From PRO6 sp035565775 (GTDB lineage: Bacteria > Pseudomonadota > Alphaproteobacteria > Rhizobiales > Xanthobacteraceae), in contig DATMRW010000008.1 of the NCBI GenBank assembly GCA_035565775.1, positions 1-64,000 of the forward strand: a stretch of DNA of 64,000 bases, in the 5' to 3' direction. The position numbers and the translations under genes are program-made. Of the stretch, positions 1 to 9,444 are shown piece after piece. The notes beneath the pieces are model-generated. The model ran no database searches. It saw only the letters and a list, made by a program, of their open reading frames with translations, and was not told where the DNA came from. The first letter of the stretch is position 1. Each line of letters starts with the position of its first letter.

Positions 1-1808
1 AGCACGCCGAAATAGACCACGAGCGGCGCAAGAACCGGCAGCAGCGAAGGAATGATCATTTCCTTGATCGCCGCCTTGGTGAGCAGATCGACCGCCCTGC
101 CGTAATCGGGTTTCTCGGTGCCCTTCATGATGCCCGGCTTCTCGCGGAACTGCCGGCGCACTTCCTCGACGATCGAGCCCGCCGCCCGGCCGACCGCCGT
201 CATGCCCATGGCTCCGAAGAGATAAGGCAGCAGGCCGCCGAACAGCAATCCGACAACGACATACGGATTGTTCAGCGAGAAGTCCGGCATGACCCCCTTG
301 AAGTAAGGATTCTGCGCGGAGTTGGCGATAAAGAACTTGAGGTCTTCGTTATAGGCCGCGAACAGCACCAGCGCGCCGAGACCGGCGGAGCCGATCGCAT
401 AGCCCTTGGTCACGGCCTTGGTGGTATTGCCGACGGCGTCGAGCGCGTCGGTGGACTTGCGCACCTCCTTCGGCAGCCCGGCCATTTCCGCGATGCCGCC
501 GGCGTTGTCGGTCACCGGGCCGAAGGCGTCGAGCGCGACGATCATGCCGGCGAGCGACAACATCGTTGTGGTGGCGATGGCGATGCCGAACAGGCCGGCA
601 AGGCTGTAGGTCACCAGAATGCCGGCGATGATGACGATGGCCGGCAGCGCGGTCGACTCCATCGAGATCGCAAGGCCCTGGATGACGTTCGTGCCGTGGC
701 CGGTCACCGACGACTCCGCGATCGACTTCACCGGCCGATAGTCGGTGCCGGTGTAGTATTCGGTGATCCAGATGATCAGGCCGGTGACGATCAGGCCGAC
801 GACGCCGCACGCGAACAGCGAGAAGCCGGTGTAGGACACGCCTTCCAGCGGGCCGAAGCCGACCAGCATCTGGATGACCAGCGCGACGCCGACGAGCGAC
901 AGCACGCCGGTTGCGATCAGGCCCTTGTAGAGCGCGCCCATGATCGACTGCGAGGCGCCGAGCTTGACGAAGAACGTGCCGACGATCGAGGTGATGATGC
1001 AGATGCCGCCGATGGCGAGCGGCAGGGTCATCACGCTGGTCAGGATTGCCGACTTCGCGAAGAAGATCGCCGCGAGGACCATGGTGGCGACCGCGGTCAC
1101 CGCATAGGTCTCGAACAGGTCCGCGGCCATGCCGGCGCAGTCGCCGACATTGTCGCCGACGTTGTCGGCGATCGTCGCCGGGTTGCGCGGGTCATCCTCC
1201 GGGATGCCCGCCTCGACCTTGCCGACAAGGTCGCCGCCGACGTCCGCGCCCTTGGTGAAGATGCCGCCGCCGAGACGGGCGAAGATCGAGATCAGCGATG
1301 CGCCGAAGCCCAGCGCGACCAGCGCATCGACGACGACACGTGAGTTCGGGGCGAGCTTCTGGAAGTGGACGAGGAAAATAAAATAGAGCGTGACGCCGAG
1401 CAGCGCGAGGCCGGCAACAAGAAGGCCGGTGATCGCACCCGCCTTGAATGCCAGTTCAAGGCCGCCCGCAAGGGACTTCGTCGCCGCCTGAGCAGTCCGC
1501 ACGTTGGCGCGGACCGAAACGTTCATGCCGATGAAGCCGGCCGCGCCGGACAGGATCGCGCCGAGGGCGAAGCCGACCGCAACCAGCCAGCCAAGGAAGA
1601 AAGCAAGAAGAGCGAAGATGACAATGCCAACAATGCCGATCGTCGTATACTGGCGCCGGAGATAGGCTTGCGCGCCCTCGCGCACTGCCCCGGCAATTTC
1701 TTGCATTCGCGCGTTTCCGGCATCGGCACTAAGAACTGAAGACGTCGCCCATGCCGCATAGACAATAGAAAGTACTCCGCAGAGTACGATCATCCACAAT
1801 GCTGTCAT
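1..1808 (-). CDS. hppA: K+-independent H+-translocating membrane pyrophosphatase (3' end cut by window)
   Basis: This integral inner-membrane pump hydrolyses pyrophosphate and exports protons. The minus strand from ATG 1808 reads as a continuous polytopic protein of about 602 residues that runs off the window edge; family members are about 700 residues. Hallmarks seen are the DVGGDLVGKVEAGIPEDDPR substrate loop, the acidic DNVGDNVGDCAGMAADLFE segment and DAFGPVTDNAGGIAEM. In GNTTKAVTKGYAIGSAG a Lys occupies the position that separates K+-independent enzymes (Lys) from K+-dependent ones (Ala), so this should be the K+-independent type; that rule is known from the family. It lies 241 bp downstream of thiL, so it probably has its own promoter in 1809-2049. 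Confidence 0.96.
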   Translation of the reverse strand, partial: MTALWMIVLCGVLSIVYAAWATSSVLSADAGNARMQEIAGAVREGAQAYLRRQYTTIGIVGIVIFALLAFFLGWLVAVGFALGAILSGAAGFIGMNVSVRANVRTAQAATKSLAGGLELAFKAGAITGLLVAGLALLGVTLYFIFLVHFQKLAPNSRVVVDALVALGFGASLISIFARLGGGIFTKGADVGGDLVGKVEAGIPEDDPRNPATIADNVGDNVGDCAGMAADLFETYAVTAVATMVLAAIFFAKSAILTSVMTLPLAIGGICIITSIVGTFFVKLGASQSIMGALYKGLIATGVLSLVGVALVIQMLVGFGPLEGVSYTGFSLFACGVVGLIVTGLIIWITEYYTGTDYRPVKSIAESSVTGHGTNVIQGLAISMESTALPAIVIIAGILVTYSLAGLFGIAIATTTMLSLAGMIVALDAFGPVTDNAGGIAEMAGLPKEVRKSTDALDAVGNTTKAVTKGYAIGSAGLGALVLFAAYNEDLKFFIANSAQNPYFKGVMPDFSLNNPYVVVGLLFGGLLPYLFGAMGMTAVGRAAGSIVEEVRRQFREKPGIMKGTEKPDYGRAVDLLTKAAIKEMIIPSLLPVLAPLVVYFGV

Positions 1809-2049
1809 TTCGATCTTTGCCTCAGATTTCTGATTGACCTCGATCCGCGCCCGGCATTTGTCGGGCACGCGAATGAAAGACCTGCCCCTCCCAAGAGCTG
1901 CCTCAAATTCGCCCAAAGCATGCCAAAATCAAATTGGCAGCGCAACGCTACCAACGCATGAGCAAGCGATAATGGCTCATCGGCGCCGAGACAGCGGCGA
2001 CGTGATGCTCAATTACCTCACCCTGCCGTTTTACCGGCGCCGAGGAAAA

Positions 2050-3045
2050 TCAAAAATGGCTGAAAGATCGTGAGTTTAGCTCGGCCACCTCGCCGCCCGC
2101 CGCGAGAAAACGCGGCTCGCCCGAACCGGCGGTCACGACCCCAATCCGGGAGACGGCAATGCCGGTGGCAACGACTTCGCTGCGGAAGGCATCCCAGTTG
2201 TGCGGCGGTACCGTGCAGAGAATTTCGTAGTCGTCGCCGCCCGTCAAAAGGCTCTTGATATCAACGATGCCGGCATCCAAGGCCGCGCGCACCGCCCTGG
2301 AGAGGCCGATCTCGGCAATCTCGATATCGGCCGAGACGCCGGATGCGGAACACAGTTTTCCAAGATCCCCGGCCAGACCGTCCGACACATCCATCGCCGC
2401 CGTAGCATAGCTCCGCACCGCGCCCGCCGCCGCAAGGCGCGGTTTCGGCAGGCGGTAGCGATCAACCAGAAAGGCGTGGTCCTCGCCGGAGATTTTTGCC
2501 GGACCGTCCGATTGCTTCAGCAATCGAAGGCCGGCAACCGCATCGCCGATCGTGCCGGTCACCGCGACGAAATCCCCGGCGGCGGCGCCGGCGCGGCGCA
2601 CGGTCTTGCCGGGCGGCACCCGTCCGAACGCGGTGACGGAGACCATCAGCGGTCCGGGCGTCGATACCGTGTCGCCGCCGAGCAGCGGCACGTTGTAGGC
2701 TGCGATGTCCTCGCCAAGCGCGTCCGCAAACGCCCTGAGCCAGCCGTCATCGACCACCTTCAGCGCCAGCGTTAGGACGAAGCCGGCAGGCTCCGCGCCC
2801 TTGGCGGCAAGGTCGGACAGGTTGACCCGCAGCGCCTTGCGCGCCACGGTGCCCGCCGGATCATCGGGAAGAAAGTGGACCCCGGCGACGATTGCATCGG
2901 TCGTCACCACGAGGTCGTCGCCACCGACATTGAGCGTGGCGGCATCGTCAATCAGGTCGAAGGCACCGGGATCGGTTGCAAGCGGGCGAAAATAACGCGC
3001 GATGAGATCGTGCTCGCCGGATGCGCCTGTCTCCGGTGCAGCCAT
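2050..3045 (-). CDS. thiL: Thiamine-monophosphate kinase
   Basis: ThiL phosphorylates thiamine monophosphate with ATP to give thiamine diphosphate, the last step of vitamin B1 cofactor synthesis in the cytoplasm. The 331-residue protein has the usual length and the PurM-like fold signatures: LRVNLSDLAAKGAEP (residues 72-86), GGDT (123-126), a MDVSDGLAGDL segment and a LLTGGDDYEIL loop for Mg-nucleotide binding. ATG 3045 is two bases past the nusB stop, so nusB and thiL are translated from one message, with ribH upstream. The thiL-nusB-ribH order is widely conserved in alphaproteobacteria. Confidence 0.96.
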   Translation of the reverse strand: MAAPETGASGEHDLIARYFRPLATDPGAFDLIDDAATLNVGGDDLVVTTDAIVAGVHFLPDDPAGTVARKALRVNLSDLAAKGAEPAGFVLTLALKVVDDGWLRAFADALGEDIAAYNVPLLGGDTVSTPGPLMVSVTAFGRVPPGKTVRRAGAAAGDFVAVTGTIGDAVAGLRLLKQSDGPAKISGEDHAFLVDRYRLPKPRLAAAGAVRSYATAAMDVSDGLAGDLGKLCSASGVSADIEIAEIGLSRAVRAALDAGIVDIKSLLTGGDDYEILCTVPPHNWDAFRSEVVATGIAVSRIGVVTAGSGEPRFLAAGGEVAELNSRSFSHF

Positions 3046-3047
3046 CC

Positions 3048-3539
3048 TCAGCGCCCCATGCGGTTGAACTCATCCGCACGGAAACGGCGGGCGATCTGGT
3101 CGAGCACGGCATTGACCATGCCGGTTTCGCTACCATCGACGAACGCATTGGCGACGTCGACATATTCCGACACGACGACGCGGCCCGGCACGTCCTTGCG
3201 GTTCTGCAACTCATAGGCGCCCGCGCGCATCACGGCACGGACGATGGCGTCGATGCGCGCCAGCGGCCAGCCCTGCTGGAGCGCACTGTCGATCAGCGGA
3301 TCGAGCTTGGCCTGATCGCGGACGACGCCGGAGACGACGTCGCGAAAGAACGCCTGCTCGGCGGGCAGGTAGACGTCGCCCTCAACCTCGTTGCCGAGCC
3401 AATGGCTCTCGAACTCGGCGAAGATGTCGTTGATGCCGGCGCCGGCGATGTCCATCTGGTAGAGCGCCTGAACGGCAGCGAGCCTCGCCGCGCCGCGGCG
3501 GTTGGCTTTTCTCTCGGTCGATTGTGCAGGATTGGCCAT
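3048..3539 (-). CDS. nusB: Transcription antitermination factor NusB
   Basis: NusB binds boxA RNA with NusE (S10) and forms part of the rRNA antitermination complex. The protein has 163 residues. After a basic, low-complexity N-terminus it carries RRGAARLAAVQALYQMD, typical of the first NusB helices, and ends with the conserved EYVDVANAFVDGSETGMVNAVLD block. It sits between ribH (stop 3542, gap 2 bp) and thiL (gap 2 bp), which indicates tight co-translation. Confidence 0.96.
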   Translation of the reverse strand: MANPAQSTERKANRRGAARLAAVQALYQMDIAGAGINDIFAEFESHWLGNEVEGDVYLPAEQAFFRDVVSGVVRDQAKLDPLIDSALQQGWPLARIDAIVRAVMRAGAYELQNRKDVPGRVVVSEYVDVANAFVDGSETGMVNAVLDQIARRFRADEFNRMGR

Positions 3540-3541
3540 GG

Positions 3542-4033
3542 TCAGGCTTTCGCCAGTCGGCGTTTGATACGGAGCATCGCAAGCGCAGCGCGCGCCGCAT
3601 CGCCCCCCTTGTTGAGTTCGGTCATCTTCGCGCGCGCCCAGGCTTCCTCGTCAGTATTGGTCGTGATGATACCATTGCCGAGCGGGAAACGCCGCGCCAC
3701 CGACAGATCCATCAGCGCACGCGCGGATTCCATCGACACGATCTCGAAGTGAATGGTTTCGCCGCGCACCACGCAGCCAAGGGCAACGGCGGCATCGTAG
3801 GGCCGACCCTGCGCCTCCGCGGCGTCGAGCGCAATGGCGATAGCGGACGGGATCTCGAGGGCGCCGGGAACCGTCAGCACGTCGTGGGTCGCTCCCGCCG
3901 CCTTGAGTTCCGTCACCGCGCCTTCGAGCAGCGCATCCTGAATATCGTCGTAGAAGCGTGCCTCGACGATCAGCACACGCGCTCCGCGAATGTCGGTCTG
4001 ATCGGTCAACGGCGCACGGCGGGCATCAGCCAT
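3542..4033 (-). CDS. ribH: 6,7-dimethyl-8-ribityllumazine synthase
   Basis: RibH condenses the RibD-derived pyrimidine with 3,4-dihydroxybutanone phosphate to make lumazine, the substrate of riboflavin synthase. The 163-residue protein shows the family core: ARVLIVEARFYDDI near residue 18, the VPGALEIPSA substrate loop, ALGCVVRGETIHFEIV and a LGNGIITTNTDEEAW segment. It is first in the ribH-nusB-thiL run. Its start is 187 bp downstream of the ribE stop, so either a second promoter lies there or transcription continues from ribD-ribE. I saw no FMN riboswitch in that gap. Confidence 0.96.
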   Translation of the reverse strand: MADARRAPLTDQTDIRGARVLIVEARFYDDIQDALLEGAVTELKAAGATHDVLTVPGALEIPSAIAIALDAAEAQGRPYDAAVALGCVVRGETIHFEIVSMESARALMDLSVARRFPLGNGIITTNTDEEAWARAKMTELNKGGDAARAALAMLRIKRRLAKA

Positions 4034-4220
4034 TATCTGTCACCAATTCATAAGAACAACAGGCCCAACCCACCATCCGGATCAGACCCGTTTGCCATTT
4101 GCCTGAACGAGAAAGATCCAATGGGCGGAAGAATTGCCCGAGCGGGATCAAGCTCGAAATTTCTGTCGCGTTTTGTAGTCGGAGCAGGCGCAAAAGCCAA
4201 GCGCCGCCAGTGCATTGCGG

Positions 4221-4829
4221 CTATTGCATTTCCGTCAGGCGAGCCGCGTAGCGGGCCATCAGGTCAACCTCGAGGTTGATCGCGCCCCCCGCTCTCCATC
4301 CCCCGAGGGTAGTTACCTGCAGGGTGTGCGGGATGATCAGCACCGAAAAGACGTGCTCTGCCACGGTGTTGACGGTGAGCGAGACGCCGTCGAGCGTCAC
4401 CGAACCCTTGGCCGCGATAAAACGCGAAAGGTTTTCCGGGCTTTTCAGCTCGAACCGCGCCATGTCCGGCAGGTCCTCGCGCACCAGGATTTCGGCGATG
4501 CCGTCGACATGGCCGGCGACGATGTGGCCGCCCAGTTCGTCGCCGATCTTCAAGGCCCGCTCGAGATTGAGTTTCGTGCCCACCCGCCACGTGCTCGCCG
4601 TGGTCATCCGCAGCGTTTCCGCCGCGGCATCGACATCGAACCAGGTCCGCCCACCGGCGACACCCGACGCGACCACCGTGAGGCACACGCCGTTGCAGGC
4701 GATCGACGCGCCATCGGCGATCGTTGTCTGGTCATAGGCGCAGTCGATCCGCATCCGGTGGAGCTGCCCCTGCGCGACCGGCTGAAGGCTAGTGATCGTG
4801 CCGAGGTCGGTTACAATGCCCGTGAACAT
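4221..4829 (-). CDS. ribE: Riboflavin synthase, alpha chain
   Basis: This enzyme dismutates two lumazine molecules to riboflavin. The 202-residue protein starts with the classic MFTGIV motif at ATG 4829, which is why this start is chosen over an upstream in-frame ATG at 4880. Two tandem lumazine-binding repeats are visible; the first contains GASIACNGVCLTVV and the second KGSVTLDGVSLTVN. The gene follows ribD by 17 bp (ribD stop 4847), forming a ribD-ribE unit. Confidence 0.96.
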   Translation of the reverse strand: MFTGIVTDLGTITSLQPVAQGQLHRMRIDCAYDQTTIADGASIACNGVCLTVVASGVAGGRTWFDVDAAAETLRMTTASTWRVGTKLNLERALKIGDELGGHIVAGHVDGIAEILVREDLPDMARFELKSPENLSRFIAAKGSVTLDGVSLTVNTVAEHVFSVLIIPHTLQVTTLGGWRAGGAINLEVDLMARYAARLTEMQ

Positions 4830-4846
4830 GACAAAAATGCTTCCTG

Positions 4847-5995
4847 TTACTTGCGCTGAGGCGTCCGCTGGAAGACGCACAGCGTGTCCGGCCCCAACGC
4901 CTCGGTGAACGACCGGACAAATCCGGGTGCGCTGGCGATGGCCGCAAGCGATTGGCCGTCGAGCGCATCGATGCCGTCCGCCCCGATCGATTTTGGCGAG
5001 CGAAGGAGACGCACCTCATCGGCGAGATCGGCGCGCAGGAAGGCCGATGCGACCTTCGATCCGCCCTCCACCATCAGCCGCGTGATCCCGCGCGAGGCAA
5101 GCTCCCGCAGCACCACCAAAAGATCGAGGCCATCTTCGCTGCCGGCAACGCGGATGACCTCCGCGCCCATCGCTATGAGCGGCGATGCGTCAGCCGCCGA
5201 AGCAGTCATGATCCAGAGCGGCACCTCGCGCGCGGTCTGCACGAGACGGCTCGACGAGCCAAGCCTGAGCCCGCTGTCCAGCACGACCCGCACCGGCGAT
5301 TGCGCCGCCATGCCCGGCAAGCGGCAGGTCAACAGCGGATCGTCCGCAAGCGCCGTGCCGATTCCCACCAGAATCGCATCGCTCTGTGCGCGCATCAGGT
5401 GGACGCGGCGATTGGCCATCTCTTCAGTCAGCGCAACCTGCCTCGATCCCGCACCGGCGATCTTGCCGTCGGCCGATACGGCGAGCTTCAGCATCACGTG
5501 AGGCCGACCTTCGCGCACCCGCAAAATATGCCCGGCATGGGTGATCGCCGCCTCGTCGGCCCCGGTGCCGATATCGACCGCGATGCCGGCGGCGCGGAGC
5601 CGCGCATGGCCTTGCCCCGCCACTTCGGGATTAGGGTCTTCGATGGCAGAGACGACGCGGGCGATGCCGGCGGCAATGATCGCGTCGACGCACGGCGGCG
5701 ACTTGCCGTGGTGCGAACAGGGCTCGAGCGTGACATAGAGCGTTGCGCCGCGCGCGGCTTCACCCGCCCGCCGCAGCGCCATCGGCTCGGCATGGGGACG
5801 ACCGCCGTCCTGCGTCCAGCCCCGACCGACGATCACACCGTCTTTGACGACAACGGCGCCGACGGCGGGATTCGGCCAGGTCCGGCCGAGGCCGCGCTGG
5901 CCGAGCGCCAGCGCCAGCGCCATGAAGCGGCGATCCGTCTCTCTCTTTTCAGAATACCGCTGCGCGACCTGATCTTCGAGAAGCCGGAAGATCAT
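4847..5995 (-). CDS. ribD: Bifunctional pyrimidine deaminase / reductase RibD
   Basis: RibD performs two early riboflavin steps: deamination of the GTP-derived pyrimidine and reduction of its ribosyl side chain. The 382-residue product has a zinc cytidine-deaminase-type domain with HAE (residues 68-70), C93 in EPCSHHGKSPPC and C102, then a reductase domain with VMLKLAVSADGKIA and LMVEGGSKVASAFL. ATG 5995 overlaps the nrdR stop by ATGA, a normal coupling arrangement. The reading frame stays open much further upstream, but that stretch is antisense-frame noise inside nrdR. Confidence 0.95.
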   Translation of the reverse strand: MIFRLLEDQVAQRYSEKRETDRRFMALALALGQRGLGRTWPNPAVGAVVVKDGVIVGRGWTQDGGRPHAEPMALRRAGEAARGATLYVTLEPCSHHGKSPPCVDAIIAAGIARVVSAIEDPNPEVAGQGHARLRAAGIAVDIGTGADEAAITHAGHILRVREGRPHVMLKLAVSADGKIAGAGSRQVALTEEMANRRVHLMRAQSDAILVGIGTALADDPLLTCRLPGMAAQSPVRVVLDSGLRLGSSSRLVQTAREVPLWIMTASAADASPLIAMGAEVIRVAGSEDGLDLLVVLRELASRGITRLMVEGGSKVASAFLRADLADEVRLLRSPKSIGADGIDALDGQSLAAIASAPGFVRSFTEALGPDTLCVFQRTPQRK

Positions 5996-6474
5996 TTGCG
6001 CACGAGCAGCGGGTTGGGATTTTCCTCGCCGGTCAGTTCGCCCAGCAAGGCCTTGAAATCCTTGGCTTCGCGAAAGTCGCGATAGACTGAGGCGAAGCGG
6101 ACATAGGCGACGTCGTCGAGCTTGCGCAGCCGCTCCATCACGATCTCGCCGATCGCCTCGGACGACACCTCGGCCTCGCCGCTGCTTTCCAGTTCGCGGA
6201 CAATGGCGGAGACCATTTTCTCCACCATTTCCGGATCCACCGGGCGCTTGCGCAAGCTGACCTGCAGAGAGCGGACCAGCTTGTCGCGATCGAACGGCAC
6301 CCGGCGGCCGTTGCGTTTGATCACGGTCAGCTCGCGGAGCTGAACGCGTTCGAAGGTCGTGAACCGAAAGTTGCACGCCATGCAGACCCGCCGGCGGCGG
6401 ATCACCGAAGAATCCTCGGTCGGCCGCGAGTCCTTCACCTGCGTATCGAGACTGTTGCAGTTGGGACAACGCAT
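5992..6474 (-). CDS. nrdR: Transcriptional repressor NrdR
   Basis: NrdR represses ribonucleotide reductase genes in response to ATP/dATP. The 160-residue protein has the complete N-terminal zinc finger (C3, C6, C31, C34 within MRCPNCN and VCMAC) followed by an ATP-cone domain starting near VIKRNGRRVPFDRDK. It sits between glyA (stop 6487) and ribD, overlapping the latter by ATGA, and is probably co-transcribed with both. Confidence 0.97.
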   Translation of the reverse strand: MRCPNCNSLDTQVKDSRPTEDSSVIRRRRVCMACNFRFTTFERVQLRELTVIKRNGRRVPFDRDKLVRSLQVSLRKRPVDPEMVEKMVSAIVRELESSGEAEVSSEAIGEIVMERLRKLDDVAYVRFASVYRDFREAKDFKALLGELTGEENPNPLLVRK

Positions 6475-6486
6475 GGCCGCGTGACC

Positions 6487-7788
6487 TTACTGATAGATCG
6501 GGAAGCGTGCCGTCAGCTCTTTCACCCGCGCCTTCACCGCAGCCTCGGCGAGCGGTGCACCGCCTTCGGGCGACTGCGCGACGGCGTTGAGCACTTCGGC
6601 GATCATGCTGCCGACCTGCTGGAATTCAGCAACGCCGAAGCCGCGCGTGGTGGCCGCGGGCGTACCGAGACGCAGACCGGACGTGACGAACGGCTTCTCG
6701 GGGTCGAACGGAATGCCGTTCTTGTTGCAGGTGAGACCGGCACGGACCAGCGCCTTCTCGGAGACGTTGCCCTTGAGGCCCTTGGGGCGCAGATCGACCA
6801 GCATCAGGTGGTTGTCGGTGCCGCCGGACACGATCTCGAAGCCGTGACCGCGCAGCGTCTCCGCCAGCGCCTTGGCATTCTCGACGACGTTCTTTGCATA
6901 GACCTTGAAGTCGGGCTGCAAGGCTTCCTTGAAGGCGACGGCCTTCGCCGCGATGACGTGCATCAGCGGGCCGCCCTGCAGGCCGGGGAAGATCGCCGAG
7001 TTGAGCTTCTTCGCCAGTGCCTCGTCGTTGCAGAGGATCAGGCCGCCGCGCGGGCCGCGCAGCGACTTGTGAGTGGTGGTGGTCGTGACGTGCGCATAGG
7101 GCACCGGCGAGGCATGCACGCCACCGGCGACGAGGCCGGCGAAGTGCGCCATGTCGACCAGCAGATAAGCGCCGACGCTGTCCGCGATCTCGCGGAAGCG
7201 CTTGAAGTCCCACGCCCGCGAATAGGCCGAGCCGCCGGCGATGATCAGCTTCGGCTTGACCTCCTCGGCGCGGCGCGCGACCTCGTCCATATCGATGATC
7301 TGGTCCTCGCGGCGCACGGTGTAGTGCGCGGCCTTGAACCACTTGCCGGACATGTTGACCGGTGCGCCATGGGTCAGGTGACCGCCCGCGGCGAGATCGA
7401 GGCCCATGAAGGTGTCGCCCGGCTGCAGCAGCGCGAGAAACACCGCCTGATTCATCTGGCTGCCCGAATTCGGCTGAACGTTCGCGAACTGCGCGCCGAA
7501 CAGCTTCTTTGCGCGCTCGATGGCGAGGTTCTCGACCACGTCGACGAACTCGCAGCCGCCATAGTAGCGCGCGCCCGGATAGCCTTCGGCATACTTGTTG
7601 GTGAGAACCGAGCCCTGAGCTTCCAGAACCGCGCGGCTGACGATGTTTTCCGAGGCGATCAGCTCGATTTCGTGCTGCTGACGACCGAGTTCGCCCGTGA
7701 TTGCTGCGGCAATATCGGGATCGGCCTGCTCCAACGATGCGGAGAAGAAGGTATCGTTGACGGATGCGCTATTCGCGGACACGGTCAT
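6487..7788 (-). CDS. glyA: Serine hydroxymethyltransferase
   Basis: GlyA interconverts serine and glycine and charges tetrahydrofolate with a C1 unit; it is a cytoplasmic PLP enzyme. The 433-residue product has the expected length, the ELIASEN motif near residue 42, the GYPGARYYGGCE loop, and the PLP Lys (about K241) in TTTTHKSLRGPRGG. I chose ATG 7788 (MTVSANS) because a GGAGAC ribosome-binding site lies about 8 bases upstream; a TTG two codons earlier is less likely. nrdR follows after 12 bp. Confidence 0.97.
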   Translation of the reverse strand: MTVSANSASVNDTFFSASLEQADPDIAAAITGELGRQQHEIELIASENIVSRAVLEAQGSVLTNKYAEGYPGARYYGGCEFVDVVENLAIERAKKLFGAQFANVQPNSGSQMNQAVFLALLQPGDTFMGLDLAAGGHLTHGAPVNMSGKWFKAAHYTVRREDQIIDMDEVARRAEEVKPKLIIAGGSAYSRAWDFKRFREIADSVGAYLLVDMAHFAGLVAGGVHASPVPYAHVTTTTTHKSLRGPRGGLILCNDEALAKKLNSAIFPGLQGGPLMHVIAAKAVAFKEALQPDFKVYAKNVVENAKALAETLRGHGFEIVSGGTDNHLMLVDLRPKGLKGNVSEKALVRAGLTCNKNGIPFDPEKPFVTSGLRLGTPAATTRGFGVAEFQQVGSMIAEVLNAVAQSPEGGAPLAEAAVKARVKELTARFPIYQ

Positions 7789-8135
7789 GGGCAAAATGTC
7801 TCCGCCGCCGCAACCCGATCAGGCGGCGCGGACGGCAATTTGGCGTGAGAGAAACTTGCTGCGGGATACCACATCCGGGCAGTCTGGCCAAGTGACCGCT
7901 CAACTTATAGCCAGAGGGAACCCGCCCACTCGCCTCCTCGCCCCGGCTTTCAGGGCCGCGGCCCAGCCTGTACGCCCAACCGTCGGAACGTCCAGCGCCA
8001 CGAACGCGCCGGTTGCGGCGGGAACAAAGCCGCGCCACTCCCGTCGGAACGGGGCGGCGCGCGAAGTTGGGAAGTTGTTGTTGGATTATGGGGCCGCCGA
8101 TCTTGCGCCGGTCGGCCTTGTTCCGTGTTCGGGTC
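7789..8135. other. Intergenic region glyA / ldtR, 347 bp
   Basis: Leader and promoter region of glyA on the minus strand and the 3' flank of the ldtR-like gene. I see no convincing ORF, RNA gene or riboswitch. A GGAGAC Shine-Dalgarno lies just before the glyA ATG, and an imperfect inverted repeat around 8085-8115 (ggccga ... tcggcggcc on the minus strand) lacks a clear U-tract. Confidence 0.4.
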
Positions 8136-8651
8136 TCAGAGGCGATACAGGATCTGGTCGGTCCAGAACCGCTCGAGCCGCTGCAGAGACTTGTTGAGGC
8201 TGGCGAACTCGTCGTTCGAGATGCCGCCGACCTGCTCCACCGTCTTGACGTGCTTTTCATAAAGCGCCTCGACGATGCGGCGGACTTCCTGACCCTTGTC
8301 GGTCAGGCGGATGCGGACCGACCGGCGGTCGATGCGCGAGCGCTGATGATCAAGGAAGCCGAGCTCAACGAGCTTCTTGAGATTGTAGGAGACATTCGAG
8401 CCGAGATAGTAGCCGCGGGTGCGCAGCTCGCCGGCGGTCAGCTCCTTGTCGCCGATGTTGTACAGCAGCAATGCCTGCACGGAGTTGATGTCGGAACGAC
8501 CGCGACGATCGAACTCGTCCTTGATCACATCAAGCAGCCTGCGATGCAGACGCTCAACCAAAGTCAGCGCTTCGAGGTAGAGCGGCTGCACCGGATTGGT
8601 ACCGACTTCACGCTTGGCCGGCTCAAGGGCCGTTGCTGCGGCTTTCATCAT
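8136..8651 (-). CDS. ldtR: MarR-family regulator, LdtR-like
   Basis: This is a winged-helix MarR-family protein of 171 residues. The wHTH is seen as ELTAGELRTRGYYLGSNVSY (recognition region) followed by an LVELGFLDHQRSRIDRRSVRIRLT wing and a long C-terminal helix. The sequence resembles LdtR of Rhizobiales and Liberibacter, which controls an L,D-transpeptidase and stress tolerance; the name comes from family resemblance, not proof. No L,D-transpeptidase gene lies in this window. ATG 8651 is chosen because GGGGAAG precedes it; the frame stays open to 8759 without support. Confidence 0.85.
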   Translation of the reverse strand: MMKAAATALEPAKREVGTNPVQPLYLEALTLVERLHRRLLDVIKDEFDRRGRSDINSVQALLLYNIGDKELTAGELRTRGYYLGSNVSYNLKKLVELGFLDHQRSRIDRRSVRIRLTDKGQEVRRIVEALYEKHVKTVEQVGGISNDEFASLNKSLQRLERFWTDQILYRL

Positions 8652-8976
8652 GACACTTCCCCTGTTGTCGATTTTTCGACTTATGTGCGACGAAACTTGT
8701 GTCTCGTCCGATAGCGCCAACATAGGGGGTGCCCTTGAACATGAGCTTAAATAACACAATAAAGAGAAGGTTTATTTTATAGAGTAAATCATTGATTATC
8801 CGTACAAAATCGGGTCAATTCGTAATCAGGCGTTGACGTTCGGGACGCCTTGTTCACGCTTCGTCTTGGACTCGTGTCACATTTGCGGACAGCTTCAATT
8901 TAATTTGAAAGCTTCCCGTAACACTCCTCGCCAGGAAGTGAATCCGAGGATTTTCCAGCTCTCTTAAAATTGTAAA
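8652..8976. other. Intergenic region upstream of ldtR, 325 bp
   Basis: AT-rich for this genome between 8750 and 8960 (runs such as aataacacaataaagagaag and taaaattgtaaac). It should hold the ldtR promoter (reading left) and the 3' end of the membrane-protein gene. No ORF, RNA gene or strong terminator is recognisable. Confidence 0.4.
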
Positions 8977-9444
8977 CTAGGCCGGCCGGTTCTTCGCCGC
9001 CATGAACGCCAGCGCGAGATAGAGCACGAGGAACAACACCTCGACCGCAACCACAATGAGGCTGCCGCCGTAGATCTCCGGGAACATCAGTTCGATCACG
9101 GCAGTCGACACCACCGACGTCAGCCACATCACCGCGCCCCACGGCGTTGCGAGCCAGAGGCCAACGGCGGCAACCAGTTCGATCACCGAAAAATAGATCG
9201 TGGCCGCTTGCCAGGCGAGCGTGTGCGCATCGAAAGCCTCATCACCTTTGCCGATGAAGCCGGTCACCAGCGCCCAATGATAAAGGCCCTTGAACATCGC
9301 CAGCACGGCCATCACTCGAAGAAACAGCACGAGGCGGCTGCTCCACGGGTTCTGGCTCGTCTCGGACAGGCCGGAGGCAATGGCGTCGGACGGCATCTTT
9401 GGGTCTCGCGCCGGCGGCAGCGATGAAATGTCAGACATTCCCAT
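8977..9444 (-). CDS. Small inner-membrane protein, DUF6163-like
   Basis: A 155-residue protein with a polar N-terminus of about 35 residues and four predicted hydrophobic segments (about 36-60, 75-98, 103-120 and 127-148). I recognise no catalytic motif. It resembles the four-helix DUF6163 proteins found beside hemB in Bradyrhizobium relatives; function unknown. The start ATG 9444 has GAGAGA upstream. It is divergent from hemB, with 214 bp between their starts that must contain both promoters. Confidence 0.75.
   Translation of the reverse strand: MGMSDISSLPPARDPKMPSDAIASGLSETSQNPWSSRLVLFLRVMAVLAMFKGLYHWALVTGFIGKGDEAFDAHTLAWQAATIYFSVIELVAAVGLWLATPWGAVMWLTSVVSTAVIELMFPEIYGGSLIVVAVEVLFLVLYLALAFMAAKNRPA

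Noticed and set aside
1834..2073. 79-codon plus-strand frame between hppA and thiL
   Set aside because: No ribosome site, mixed composition, and it runs into the end of thiL; the region is better seen as the hppA promoter.
4034..4220. FMN riboswitch between ribE and ribH
   Set aside because: I could not find the conserved RFN core in either orientation.
5996..6469. N-terminal extension of RibD through nrdR
   Set aside because: The frame is open but the sequence is an Arg/Gly-rich shadow of nrdR; the ATG at 5995 overlapping the nrdR stop is the normal start.
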